A stretch of 64,000 nucleotides of DNA, taken from Flavobacteriaceae bacterium (lineage in GTDB: Bacteria > Bacteroidota > Bacteroidia > Flavobacteriales > Flavobacteriaceae). This document shows, in pieces, positions 26,301 to 36,406 of the stretch. The number at the start of each line of letters is the position of its first letter. Within the stretch, counting starts at the first letter, position 1. The translations under genes and the position numbers were made by a program. Location: contig NZMG01000023.1 in the NCBI GenBank assembly GCA_002694465.1, forward strand, positions 1 through 64,000. The letters are read 5' to 3'. The notes below the pieces were generated by a model that was not told where the DNA came from, did no database searches, and worked only from the letters and a program-made list of their open reading frames with translations.

Positions 26301-26308
26301 TAATTTTG
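26301..26308 (+). promoter_or_regulatory. -7 box TAATTTTG with upstream TTTG (26274-26277)
   Basis: TTTG-N23-TAATTTTG upstream of LptD-like gene. Confidence 0.45.
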
Positions 26309-26411
26309 GGGTTCAAAAACTAAGCCAATTTATGAAATAGACAGCTTGTTCCTTGTCGTTTTGAAGGGAACTTATTAAAAAAGTTGTTTACAAAAAAATA
26401 GCCTGAAAGCA

Positions 26412-29126
26412 TTGCAAAATAAGCACTTCATTTTTTACACGACCTTACTTCTCCTGCTTTTTTGCAGTACATCATTGTATTCGCAAGACCCTGTAGATAA
26501 AGGTTCGGTTGTAATTCCTGCCAAAGAAGATACGCTTTCTATTACCCCAAAAGATACTCTTACCATCAACCCGATTACTTATAATGAAGTTGTCACGGAT
26601 ACAGTAAAAGTAGATTCTATTGCACCTAAGGATGAAATTTTAAAGGATATTGTTGATTATTATGGCGAAGATTATGTGTACATGGACAAAAAATCTAGTA
26701 AGGTGTATATGTACAATAAGGCTTTTATTACGTACCAAACCTACCGAATAGATGCTGGACTCATCATTTTGGATTACAATAAAAACGAAGTTACTGCTAA
26801 AGGAATTGACAGTGCTGGAGTGTATAGCCAAAAACCCATCTTTGTGGAAGGGTCTAATAAAGTAGAACCCGATTCTATCCGATTTAATTTTACTACAAAA
26901 AAAGCAATTGTATATAATTCTAGGACATTTCAGAATGAAATGAATGTCCTTTCAGAAATTACCAAAAAAGAGAATGACTCCGTATATTTTCTTAGGAATG
27001 TAAAGTTTACCACTTCTGAAGATATTGAAAACCCTGAATATTATTTTTACACGCGAAAAGCCAAATTTGTCCCCCAAAAGAAAGTAGTGACTGGACTTAC
27101 CAATATGTATATAGCAGACGTACCTACTCCTATTGGATTGCCTTTTGCCTTTTTCCCTCTTTCTGAAACTAGATCCTCTGGTTTCCTTTTGCCCAATATT
27201 GGAGAAAATAATAATCGAGGATTTTTTCTTCAAAATGGAGGCTATTATTTTGCCCTTAATGATTATGTAGATTTAACTGTACTTGGCGATTATTATACAA
27301 ACGGTAGTTATGGATTTCGACTCGACAGTGATTATGCCCTTCGCTATAAGTTTAGAGGGAATGTAAGCTTTCGGTATGAAAACTTGATTAATAGCGAACG
27401 TGGGTTCCCAGATTTTACACAAAGTTCGCTTTATAATATTCGATGGAGTCATAATCAAGATGCAAAAGTAAATCCTAGTTCTCGATTTAGTGCTTCCGTT
27501 AACTTAGGTAGTAGTCGGTATCTTCAGCAATCGATTAATCAAACTAATAATGCGAGTCAGCTAGTAAACACATTAAGCTCCTCTATATCATACTCAAAAA
27601 GTTTTGAAACAGAGCCGCAGATTCAGTTTACAGTAGCAGGAACGCACAGCCAGAATACGCAAACGGAAGCCATCAATATGTCTCTTCCCAATTTCAACGG
27701 AAGTGTTTCCCGTATCTTTCCCTTTGCTCCCAAAAATGGAGTAAAAAAAGGAGCTTTTCAGAATATAAATATGCAATACAATGTTGTTGCTGAAAATAGA
27801 ATTTCTACAACCGATTCTTTATTTTTCAAAAAGGAAATGTTTGAAGGGGCGCAAATAGGCGCAAGACATACCATTCCTATTAGCACTAATTTTAAAGTTC
27901 TAAAATATTTAAGTCTTTCATTAAGTACAAACTACCAAGAAACTTGGGTAGGAAAAACCATTAGCCGCAGCTATGACGAAACGGCAAATGACGGGGCTGG
28001 TGAAGTTGTACAAGATACTATTTCGGGTTTTGATAGTTATCGCACCTATGGTTTTTCAACTGGTGTTGGAACTACCATTTATGGTACTTTTAATTTTGGA
28101 AAAGATAAAAAAATACAAGCTATTAGACACGTGATGCGGCCCTCCATTGGATACAGTATTAGTCCTGGATTTCAACAATATTATGACGAATACACCATTG
28201 TGTCTGCAGACCCTGAAGTAAATGATCAGGTAGTGGAGTATTCACGTTTTGAAAACACGCTCTACGGTGCGCCAGGGAAGTTGTATTCTAGTAGTATGAG
28301 CTTTGCCCTTAGTAATACTTTGGAAGCTAAAATTAGAGATAAAGACACTTCCGCTGTTGAACCTAAAAAACTTATTCTTTTGAACAATTTAAACTTTTCG
28401 ACAGGCTATAATTTTTCTGCAGATTCTCTTAAATGGAGCAACGTACAAGTTACAGGTAGCATACCCATTGTGAAAAAGCTAGACTTTAATTTTAATGGAT
28501 CGCTAGATCCTTATGCCTTGGACAACGATAACAACCGTATTAATACATTTAATATTGAAAACGGCGGAAGTTTATTCCGCTTGGTTAATGGAAATATTAG
28601 TTTTAACTATTCATTCTCCAGTAAAGATTTTGAAAAAGCAGAAGATGAAGATTTTGATAGTGATACTTTTCGTAACGGTGGTCGCCCAGATGATTTATTT
28701 GGAGATCCTACTGAATTTAATGATTTAAGCCCTGTTCCTGTTGATAAAAAAAATAAGGATAAGACGACCGAAAAATCTTGGTATCAATACGATATCCCCT
28801 GGGATTTACGCCTAGCGTATACCCTAACCTATTCAAATAGTCAACGACAAAATGAAATATCCTCTCAATCCCTTATGATGAGCTCTAGCGTATCGTTATC
28901 ACCCAAATGGAGTGTACGTGTTTCTTCTGGTTATGATTTTAAAAATAAAGGAGTTACTCTTACCCAACTTGGCTTTGTAAGGGATTTGGATAGTTGGACG
29001 ATGCGATTTAACTGGACACCTATTGGAGCTTATAATACCTCATGGAATTTCTTTATTGGAATTAAAGGAAGCATCCTAAAAGATATTAAATACGACAAAC
29101 GAAGAGAAGCAGATAGAAATTTATAA
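26412..29126 (+). CDS. LPS-assembly protein LptD-like outer membrane protein
   Basis: 904 aa, signal peptide, N-terminal OstA-like region then long beta-barrel; TTG start. Confidence 0.85.
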   Translation: MQNKHFIFYTTLLLLLFCSTSLYSQDPVDKGSVVIPAKEDTLSITPKDTLTINPITYNEVVTDTVKVDSIAPKDEILKDIVDYYGEDYVYMDKKSSKVYMYNKAFITYQTYRIDAGLIILDYNKNEVTAKGIDSAGVYSQKPIFVEGSNKVEPDSIRFNFTTKKAIVYNSRTFQNEMNVLSEITKKENDSVYFLRNVKFTTSEDIENPEYYFYTRKAKFVPQKKVVTGLTNMYIADVPTPIGLPFAFFPLSETRSSGFLLPNIGENNNRGFFLQNGGYYFALNDYVDLTVLGDYYTNGSYGFRLDSDYALRYKFRGNVSFRYENLINSERGFPDFTQSSLYNIRWSHNQDAKVNPSSRFSASVNLGSSRYLQQSINQTNNASQLVNTLSSSISYSKSFETEPQIQFTVAGTHSQNTQTEAINMSLPNFNGSVSRIFPFAPKNGVKKGAFQNINMQYNVVAENRISTTDSLFFKKEMFEGAQIGARHTIPISTNFKVLKYLSLSLSTNYQETWVGKTISRSYDETANDGAGEVVQDTISGFDSYRTYGFSTGVGTTIYGTFNFGKDKKIQAIRHVMRPSIGYSISPGFQQYYDEYTIVSADPEVNDQVVEYSRFENTLYGAPGKLYSSSMSFALSNTLEAKIRDKDTSAVEPKKLILLNNLNFSTGYNFSADSLKWSNVQVTGSIPIVKKLDFNFNGSLDPYALDNDNNRINTFNIENGGSLFRLVNGNISFNYSFSSKDFEKAEDEDFDSDTFRNGGRPDDLFGDPTEFNDLSPVPVDKKNKDKTTEKSWYQYDIPWDLRLAYTLTYSNSQRQNEISSQSLMMSSSVSLSPKWSVRVSSGYDFKNKGVTLTQLGFVRDLDSWTMRFNWTPIGAYNTSWNFFIGIKGSILKDIKYDKRREADRNL

Positions 29127-29136
29127 AACGATATAT

Positions 29137-29517
29137 ATGAAAAAAATAATCCATACACCCAATGCTCCTGCCCCTATTGGCCCGTATAGCCAAGCAGTTC
29201 TAAAAGGAAATATGCTTTTTACTTCTGGGCAAATTGCTATTAATCCAAGAACCGGTTCTTTGGTCATGGAAAGTATCGAAAATGAGACAAAACAAGTAAT
29301 GGAAAATTTAAAAGCTGTATTGGGAAAAGCAGGGATGGATTTTTCTCATGTACTTAAAACATCTATTTTTTTAAGTGATATGAAAAACTTTGGAAAAGTA
29401 AATGAGGTCTATGCTACATATTTTGATGAAGCCACTGCACCCGCTCGAGAAACGGTAGAAGTAGCTAATTTACCAAAATATGTTAATGTTGAAATCTCAA
29501 TGATAGCTTCCCTCTAA
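29137..29517 (+). CDS. RidA family protein
   Basis: NAPAPIGPYSQAVLKGNMLFTSGQIAINPRTG. Confidence 0.94.
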   Translation: MKKIIHTPNAPAPIGPYSQAVLKGNMLFTSGQIAINPRTGSLVMESIENETKQVMENLKAVLGKAGMDFSHVLKTSIFLSDMKNFGKVNEVYATYFDEATAPARETVEVANLPKYVNVEISMIASL

Positions 29518-32500
29518 GGAATTTCTTGTTCATCTTTTTTGGTGGCAGCTGGTGAAAATCCTTCTGGGAAGGATTCATCATCTGGAATTACGGGAAGTTC
29601 ATTTTCAGATTCAAGCGTCAATTTTTTATTGAAGAGTCGTTGCATCAATTCTTTAAAAGTATCGAAATCCACCGAATACGAAACTCCGGCTCCTTGTTCA
29701 AAAATCTGGTCTTCTCCAATAAATTGTAAGTCGGCTTGACGGTTAAAGAAATTGATTCGCATGCTCCCATCATCATTTACCAGCCATTGCACTTCAATAT
29801 CCCCTGCTACAGAAGATTCATTAGCACCCCCTACTGGCACAGCCACTTTTCCGTTAATTAAAACTCTTTCTGAAAGTTTAGTAGACAACTGCACCCCTAC
29901 TTGGTACTCTAATTGTTCATTTAAAGAAGTTTGTCTAGTCGCAATTGTAGGTAACACTTTAAATTTTGAATCCTCTCCTGCAAAAATATCGGCCACAAGT
30001 TTATTTACTCTTTCAGTTAATGTTCCCGCAATTGCATTTTGTCCAGCGGCGGCATCACTTTGGAAAGAACCAGTTGCGGCTAAAAATATAGCTTGGGTTT
30101 GGCGCTGTTCTTTATCTCTAATTTTATCCTCCAATTCGTCTCTAACTGTTGAAGAAACTCCAGGAAAGCTCAACTGAAAATCTAAATCGGGTTGCATAAT
30201 TTCACCTGTAAGGTTTAGAAGCACTTCTACATCTACCGTACTATTTAAAGTGGTATTCTCCAGCAACGCTGAAGGATTTACATCTTCAACTTTATACTTT
30301 GCCGTTAAGTCCAGCCTAGCTTTGGTAGGTTCCCCATCCCAAGTTATATTCCCTCCAGGCACAACATCAATTGTTTTATCTACCAATCCCGCATATCTAA
30401 AGTCGTACTTTCCGTCTATAATTAAGAAATCCCCCCACATTTTAAATTTCCCAAGCGTATTGATTTCCAAAAGTAAAATCCCGGCTCCTCTCCCTCGTAA
30501 GGCCGAATTATTTACTTGATCTACGAGTACTTCTACTTCTGCATTTTCATTTATATCCAATTCAAAATTGAGAGAAAGTCCCTTTATTTCTTCAGTTACG
30601 TAAGTTTCACCAGCAATCCTCGCTTTCTTTTCTTCGGGAGATATAAACCGAATAAAAGAATCATCTCCTATGCTAGCTGCATCGCTTATAGGAATTTTAA
30701 ATTTAGTTCCTGCCTCCGTAGTTGCCACTACATCAATCACTAATTCATCTACCGGACCAGTTATTTTTGAAGTCCCACTAATAAAGGCAGTTCCGTAGTA
30801 CAATGCATCTTCATCTTTTGGAGTGTCTAAAACTAGCAATCGTATGGTTTCTAAATCAAAATCTAAAGCCCAATTAGAGAAATTTGAATGGAAAACGTTT
30901 CCTTCAAAAGTACCCACTGTACCATATTTTGTATCGGTTAAGAATGTTGGGCTAATTCTAAATTTATCCTTGGTGAGGAAAATGGAGGTATCATCTTCTA
31001 GATTAAAATCGACATTTAAATAGGGAATTTTTAATCCTGTTTCAAATAAGTCGATACGTCCCGTAATATCTGGAGATTTATAATTTCCTTTCACTTTTGC
31101 ATTTCCAGATGCCATTCCTCTAAGATTCGAAATAACTTCCCCACCAAAAGGACTAAAGGCTTTTAAATTGAAATCTGTTAGAGATACATTTAAGTCAATA
31201 ACAGACTGCTCTTCCCCAACATCAAGACTCCCCACCGCCTTGAATGAGCTTACATTATCATTAATGAGACTAGAATTAATAGTATATCTAGTAAGGTCTG
31301 TATTTCCTTTTATTTTTAACTCTAAATCTCCAAAATCAACGTTGTTTAAATTAACATCTTCAATGACAATTTCTGAATTTGGGTAAAAGGAGCCTCCTCT
31401 TTGTAGAAAATCTAATCGTCCATTAATACGCCCTTTCAAATTAAGACTATCTACTTCGGGTACTATTTTACCCAAGTCAACATCTTTAAACTGAAGCTTA
31501 ACATCTGTGATTGTCGAATCTTTTTTATAGCCTGCTAATTGTATTAATTCATTGTTATGGCGAAGCGTTAGTGAGTCTAACTTTATATCCCTAAAATTAT
31601 CATCAAAAGTAATTTTGTTAAGGTTATTGTTTTCCTTATTTAAAAACCAATCGTTTCCTTTATAATTTATTTTTGAACGTTTTATCCCTACAACAGAGTT
31701 TCCGTCTGCGTTTATAGTATGATACAAGGAAAGGTTAAAAAGATCATCTTGGTTTTTGCCTCCCGCAAATTGAGATTGAATGTAAAGCGTATCATTTAAG
31801 GTTTTATTGATAACATTAACCTCTGTAAAATTGTAGGAACCCGTATAAATTGAATCTACAGAAATGTAGGCATTAAACAGAGGGTTATCGTTATCTAATT
31901 TCACATTTACCTTCCCTAAATAATTTTCATAAAGAAGTAATTCTGGAGATTTAAAATCCAGTTTAAACTTGGATTCATCTGAAAAAACCGAACCTTTTAT
32001 TCGCGTATTTTCACCAAGCTGAAGCTCTGGAACAAAAACATCCACAATTTTATTATACACCTCAAACTCATAATTAATATACTGGTCTGGAGTTACTTGT
32101 AAAGGAATGTAGTTTGTATAAATACTTCCTATGGAATTTCTAAATAAATAGGGAATGTCTTCCAATAAAAAACGTCCACGTATTCTACCATTAATAATAT
32201 CGGGAGAGTTTACTTCAATGGTGCGCTCATCATCCTGAAATGTGGAGGTTATATTAAAATCATCGAAGAAAAAATCTTTATCTTGTGTTTGGTAAAATGT
32301 TTCTGAAAATTGTATAGTTCCAACCGCATCATTTATGGTTGTCCCATCCATATCCATAATAATCTTTCCAGCAAAAACTGAAACACTATCTCTCGTAAAT
32401 AATCGCAATTTGTTGAGTTCTGCATATTCTATATTCGCTTCAAAGTCGTATTGATTAAATGCTTTTGAAACATCAATTAGCCCATCAAAATCCATTTTAA

Positions 32501-33923
32501 GGTTTGGGTCGTTTATGGAAAGTTTACCGTTAAATTTTGGATTTTTTAAGTTTCCTTCAACCGTGATGTTTTTATAAATATAGTTTTCAAAATCAAAACT
32601 ACTTATGGTCCCTTGGACCAAAGTACTTACCGTTTCGGGAGTAAAACCTCTTCCATTAAAAGTGAGATTAGCATTCATCTTCCCAATGGATGTTGTTCCG
32701 GCTAATTTCCCTAAATTGAAGTTAGTTAACTTCGCATTTCCTTTATAATAGGCATTTTTGAAATCGGTAATATTTCCCAATTCCAAATTAACATCTGCTA
32801 AACCAACAGCCGTGGTAACCAAACCCTTGGTTTTTATTTCGTCCCCGATAATTTCACTATCCCCGCGTAAAGAAAAGTTTCCAAATTGTTTTAATTCCAC
32901 AGGTAAGTCCTTTCCAATAATGTTTGGTAATATCCGTCTTAAGTCAAAGTAATTGGTTGTTATGTAGTGGTCTTTTCCTTTTACAATATATATTTCTTCA
33001 TTAAAAAGGTTTTGAAATAGAAAATCTCCTTTAAATTGAGAATTGCCATAGCGTAAATCTGAATTATCAAATCTAAAGTCATTCAAAAACCCTAAAAAAT
33101 CACCATTAATATTAATATCAAGGTTTTCACCAAACTCTGGGTAAATCTTGTTTAAGTCATTTGTAGAAATAATGGTCTCCTTAAAGGTAAATTCTAACAG
33201 AACTTTATTTACAAAGTCTGCCATGCCTTCTTCAAAAGTTAATTTCCCATTCCCAATAATTTTTGAGTTGCCTGTCTCAAGAACTAAATCTTCCAAGAAC
33301 ATTTCCGTTTCTGAATATATAAACTCTAAGGAAGAATGTTTCACTTCTATCCCACGACCCTCTATAAAGGAGAGGGAATTAATATCTGCTTCTATTACTG
33401 GGCCATAAATATCAAAATCGTAAGCATCTAAGTTCAAGTTTTTAAGGTCAACAGCAACGGGCACTTCGGCATTTTCATCGCTCACTCTTACGTGAGAATT
33501 AATAAGGGTTAAATGTGTGGCTAGTAACTGAAATGGCTTTACTTCGGTAGTATCACCCGTATTAAATTTATCGGCAAAAATAGAAAGGTTGTCGTTATCC
33601 TCGTCTTTGTAAGTTTTTACGAATAAATTGGCGTTTTCAAGTTCTAAAAAACCAAAATCGAGGTTACCATCAATTAATTTTTTAATACTTAATAAATTAG
33701 TTTGAAGAATCTCTGTATAAATTAATGTATCTTGATGGTGGTCTCTAATAAAAACATTCCTAATGTCTATTTCCCCTTTCCAATTGAGGCCAAGGCGTTC
33801 AATATTAATATCTGTGCCATAGGTTTCGTTTAGTTCATCGGTTACCTTTTTCCCTATTTTAGTCTGAACCGCTGGAATAGATAAAATGATTACCAGCAGT
33901 ACTAGCAATAATATTAGTATCAC
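29514..33923 (-). CDS. TamB-like translocation/assembly module protein
   Basis: 1469 aa, N-terminal TM, AsmA-like start, C-terminal DUF490 region (LTGEIMQPDLDFQLSFPG...VGGANESSVAGDIEVQWLVNDDGSMRINFFNR). GTG start. Confidence 0.88.
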   Translation of the reverse strand: MILILLLVLLVIILSIPAVQTKIGKKVTDELNETYGTDINIERLGLNWKGEIDIRNVFIRDHHQDTLIYTEILQTNLLSIKKLIDGNLDFGFLELENANLFVKTYKDEDNDNLSIFADKFNTGDTTEVKPFQLLATHLTLINSHVRVSDENAEVPVAVDLKNLNLDAYDFDIYGPVIEADINSLSFIEGRGIEVKHSSLEFIYSETEMFLEDLVLETGNSKIIGNGKLTFEEGMADFVNKVLLEFTFKETIISTNDLNKIYPEFGENLDININGDFLGFLNDFRFDNSDLRYGNSQFKGDFLFQNLFNEEIYIVKGKDHYITTNYFDLRRILPNIIGKDLPVELKQFGNFSLRGDSEIIGDEIKTKGLVTTAVGLADVNLELGNITDFKNAYYKGNAKLTNFNLGKLAGTTSIGKMNANLTFNGRGFTPETVSTLVQGTISSFDFENYIYKNITVEGNLKNPKFNGKLSINDPNLKMDFDGLIDVSKAFNQYDFEANIEYAELNKLRLFTRDSVSVFAGKIIMDMDGTTINDAVGTIQFSETFYQTQDKDFFFDDFNITSTFQDDERTIEVNSPDIINGRIRGRFLLEDIPYLFRNSIGSIYTNYIPLQVTPDQYINYEFEVYNKIVDVFVPELQLGENTRIKGSVFSDESKFKLDFKSPELLLYENYLGKVNVKLDNDNPLFNAYISVDSIYTGSYNFTEVNVINKTLNDTLYIQSQFAGGKNQDDLFNLSLYHTINADGNSVVGIKRSKINYKGNDWFLNKENNNLNKITFDDNFRDIKLDSLTLRHNNELIQLAGYKKDSTITDVKLQFKDVDLGKIVPEVDSLNLKGRINGRLDFLQRGGSFYPNSEIVIEDVNLNNVDFGDLELKIKGNTDLTRYTINSSLINDNVSSFKAVGSLDVGEEQSVIDLNVSLTDFNLKAFSPFGGEVISNLRGMASGNAKVKGNYKSPDITGRIDLFETGLKIPYLNVDFNLEDDTSIFLTKDKFRISPTFLTDTKYGTVGTFEGNVFHSNFSNWALDFDLETIRLLVLDTPKDEDALYYGTAFISGTSKITGPVDELVIDVVATTEAGTKFKIPISDAASIGDDSFIRFISPEEKKARIAGETYVTEEIKGLSLNFELDINENAEVEVLVDQVNNSALRGRGAGILLLEINTLGKFKMWGDFLIIDGKYDFRYAGLVDKTIDVVPGGNITWDGEPTKARLDLTAKYKVEDVNPSALLENTTLNSTVDVEVLLNLTGEIMQPDLDFQLSFPGVSSTVRDELEDKIRDKEQRQTQAIFLAATGSFQSDAAAGQNAIAGTLTERVNKLVADIFAGEDSKFKVLPTIATRQTSLNEQLEYQVGVQLSTKLSERVLINGKVAVPVGGANESSVAGDIEVQWLVNDDGSMRINFFNRQADLQFIGEDQIFEQGAGVSYSVDFDTFKELMQRLFNKKLTLESENELPVIPDDESFPEGFSPAATKKDEQEIP

Positions 33924-34009
33924 AGTGATACGTTTAATTATTTTGAGAAGTTTTTTGATAACCCTTTAATGTTTTAATTTTACACCCAACAAATGTGCCT
34001 AAAATATAA

Positions 34010-35029
34010 ATGAATAAAAATACATACATCCTCGGCATTGAATCCTCATGCGACGACACTGCAGCTGCTGTTATCCATAACGGCGTGGTACTTTCTAATG
34101 TTGTTGCTGGACAAAAAATACATGAAGAATACGGGGGTGTTGTCCCAGAGTTGGCTTCACGTGCACATCAACAAAATATAGTCCCTGTAGTTCATCAAGC
34201 ATTACGCAAAGCAAATATCGATAAAAAACAGCTAAGTGCCATAGCTTTTACCCAAGGACCTGGATTAATGGGTTCTTTACTTGTAGGCACCTCGTTTTCA
34301 AAGTCCTTGGCGATGGGTTTAGGGATTCCTTTAATAGCCGTAAACCATATGCAAGCCCATATTTTGGCGCATTTTATTAAAGCCGAAGGACAAACCGCAC
34401 CCACATTCCCATTTATTGCTTTAACGATTAGCGGTGGTCATACACAAATTGTAAAAGTGACAGATTATTTTGAGATGGAGATTTTAGGCGAAACCATTGA
34501 TGATGCCGTGGGCGAAGCTTTTGATAAATCGGCAAAGATATTAGGTCTTCCCTATCCTGGTGGTCCTTTAATCGATAAATATGCACAAAGTGGAAATCCA
34601 CTTGCATATCCCTTTACAAAACCTAAAGTGGGTGATTTAGAATTCAGTTTTAGCGGATTAAAAACCGCGGTGTTATATTTTGTAGAACGTGAAACTAACA
34701 AGAATCCAAATTTCGTTTCAGAAAACTTAGAAGATATTTGTGCCAGCATACAGTTCACCATTGTAGACTACCTAATGGACAAGATTAAAAATGCTGTGGC
34801 GATTACTAGCATCAATCAAGTTGCTATTGGTGGCGGTGTTTCTGCCAACAGTGGTATTCGGAATGCGCTAAAAGCAACTGAAAAAGAACTAGGTTGGAAA
34901 ACCTATATCCCGCGATTTGAATATTGTACAGACAATGCGGCAATGATATCCATGGTGGGTGAATTGAAATATAAAACCCAGCAATTTTCTTCCAATAATT
35001 TAGTGGCTAAAGCCCGAATGAAATTATAA
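34010..35029 (+). CDS. tsaD: tRNA N6-adenosine threonylcarbamoyltransferase TsaD
   Basis: YILGIESSCDDTAAAVI, GGVVPELASRAH, SGGHTQIV. Confidence 0.97.
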   Translation: MNKNTYILGIESSCDDTAAAVIHNGVVLSNVVAGQKIHEEYGGVVPELASRAHQQNIVPVVHQALRKANIDKKQLSAIAFTQGPGLMGSLLVGTSFSKSLAMGLGIPLIAVNHMQAHILAHFIKAEGQTAPTFPFIALTISGGHTQIVKVTDYFEMEILGETIDDAVGEAFDKSAKILGLPYPGGPLIDKYAQSGNPLAYPFTKPKVGDLEFSFSGLKTAVLYFVERETNKNPNFVSENLEDICASIQFTIVDYLMDKIKNAVAITSINQVAIGGGVSANSGIRNALKATEKELGWKTYIPRFEYCTDNAAMISMVGELKYKTQQFSSNNLVAKARMKL

Positions 35030-35030
35030 T

Positions 35031-35363
35031 ATGTCAAACACCGAAGAAATACTGAAAAGAATCCGAGTAGCTTTAAAGCCATGGGAAAAAGATATTGTCG
35101 AAAAGCGTATGTTTGGCGGTACATGTTTTCTATATAAGGGAAAAATGTGTGTAGGCGAAACAAAAGAAAGACTTATGGTGCGTGTTCCTTCAGAAAAAAT
35201 GAAAGAAGCATTGAGCACTGAATTTGTTGGACCCATGAATTTTACGGGAAAGCCTATGAAGGAATTTATTTTTGTTACAGAAAAAGGATTTCATACAGAA
35301 GAGAAGCTACAACATTGGATAGAAATAGGTGTGGCTCATGCTAAAAGGAAAAGCGAACAATAA
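35031..35363 (+). CDS. TfoX/Sxy N-terminal domain protein
   Basis: VEKRMFGGTCFLYKGKMCVGETKERLMVRV. Confidence 0.85.
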   Translation: MSNTEEILKRIRVALKPWEKDIVEKRMFGGTCFLYKGKMCVGETKERLMVRVPSEKMKEALSTEFVGPMNFTGKPMKEFIFVTEKGFHTEEKLQHWIEIGVAHAKRKSEQ

Positions 35364-36073
35364 TGAATCTATTCTACCAAGGTAATCTTTCCGAAACTTC
35401 TCAGAATATCATTTTTGATAAAGAGGAAAGCCGCCATATTTTTAAAGCTTTACGTCATAAAGTTGGAGATACCTTGTATATAACAAATGGGCTTGGAATG
35501 TTATTTACAGCCGAATTGGTAGAGGTTTCACAAAAACAATGTCTTGCTGTAACTACAATAGCAGAAAAGAAAGCTCCACTACCCTATTATTTGCACATGG
35601 CGGTTGCGCCTACTAAAAACAACGATCGTTTTGAATGGTTTTTAGAAAAAGCTACGGAGATTGGAATATCAGAAATTACTCCTATTCTATGCGACCGAAG
35701 CGAAAGAAAAGTCATTAAAGTGGACCGCTTCGAAAAAATTATCGAAAGCGCGATGAAACAATCACTCAAAATGTACAAACCGAAGCTTAATGAATTGACT
35801 TCCTTTTCTGATTTTATAAAGCTTCAAAGCAATTTTAATGGAATAAAATGTATTGCTCATTGCGAAGATTCGGAAAAGGAATTGTTAAAAAATTTAGTTC
35901 AGCCAACATCAAACAACATCATTCTTATTGGTCCGGAAGGAGATTTTTCCTACAAGGAAATTGAATTAGCGCAAAAAAATGACTTTATCCCTATAAGTCT
36001 TGGAGAAAGTCGATTACGCACCGAAACAGCCGCAATATCTGCTTGTCACACAGTTTATTGCAACAATTTATAG
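35363..36073 (+). CDS. rsmE: 16S rRNA (uracil(1498)-N(3))-methyltransferase RsmE
   Basis: ATEIGISEITPILCDRSE, IGPEGDFSYKEIELA, SLGESRLRTETAAI. Confidence 0.95.
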   Translation: MNLFYQGNLSETSQNIIFDKEESRHIFKALRHKVGDTLYITNGLGMLFTAELVEVSQKQCLAVTTIAEKKAPLPYYLHMAVAPTKNNDRFEWFLEKATEIGISEITPILCDRSERKVIKVDRFEKIIESAMKQSLKMYKPKLNELTSFSDFIKLQSNFNGIKCIAHCEDSEKELLKNLVQPTSNNIILIGPEGDFSYKEIELAQKNDFIPISLGESRLRTETAAISACHTVYCNNL

Positions 36074-36188
36074 TCTCTTTTAAATTATAAAAGTGTTTTT
36101 TATCGATAAAATTTGCTATTTAATCGATATTTTATATATTGCACTCACCAAATCGAACCTAATTTATACTTAACCTACTTAAGTTGCT

Positions 36189-36362
36189 ATGAATGCACTA
36201 AAGAGAAGTCCCCGTAAAAGTACGCCGTCCCAAAGCGTGCCATATCAAGAGGTTACTTTAAAGTTTCTCTCTCCAATGCAAAGGGAAAAGTCAAACAAAA
36301 TCACTAAAGATTGGAAACTATTCACCTATTCCCTTTTTGGTGAAATGATTGATAATATTTAA
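36189..36362 (+). CDS. Candidate 57-aa small protein
   Basis: MNALKRSPRKSTPSQSVPYQEVTLKFLSPMQREKSNKITKDWKLFTYSLFGEMIDNI*; below ORF-track length threshold. Confidence 0.45.
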   Translation: MNALKRSPRKSTPSQSVPYQEVTLKFLSPMQREKSNKITKDWKLFTYSLFGEMIDNI

Positions 36363-36394
36363 TATTTTTCTACTTCTGGCCATCACAAATTTGT

Positions 36395-36402
36395 TATTTT
36401 TG
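36395..36402 (+). promoter_or_regulatory. -7 box TATTTTTG just before DUF4159 gene
   Basis: TAnnTTTG 4 nt from ATG 36407. Confidence 0.4.
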
Positions 36403-36406
36403 GAAC

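Noticed and set aside
29539-33408. Multiple plus-strand ORFs under the TamB-like gene
   Set aside because: Antisense shadows; serine/proline-rich translations with no domain pattern.
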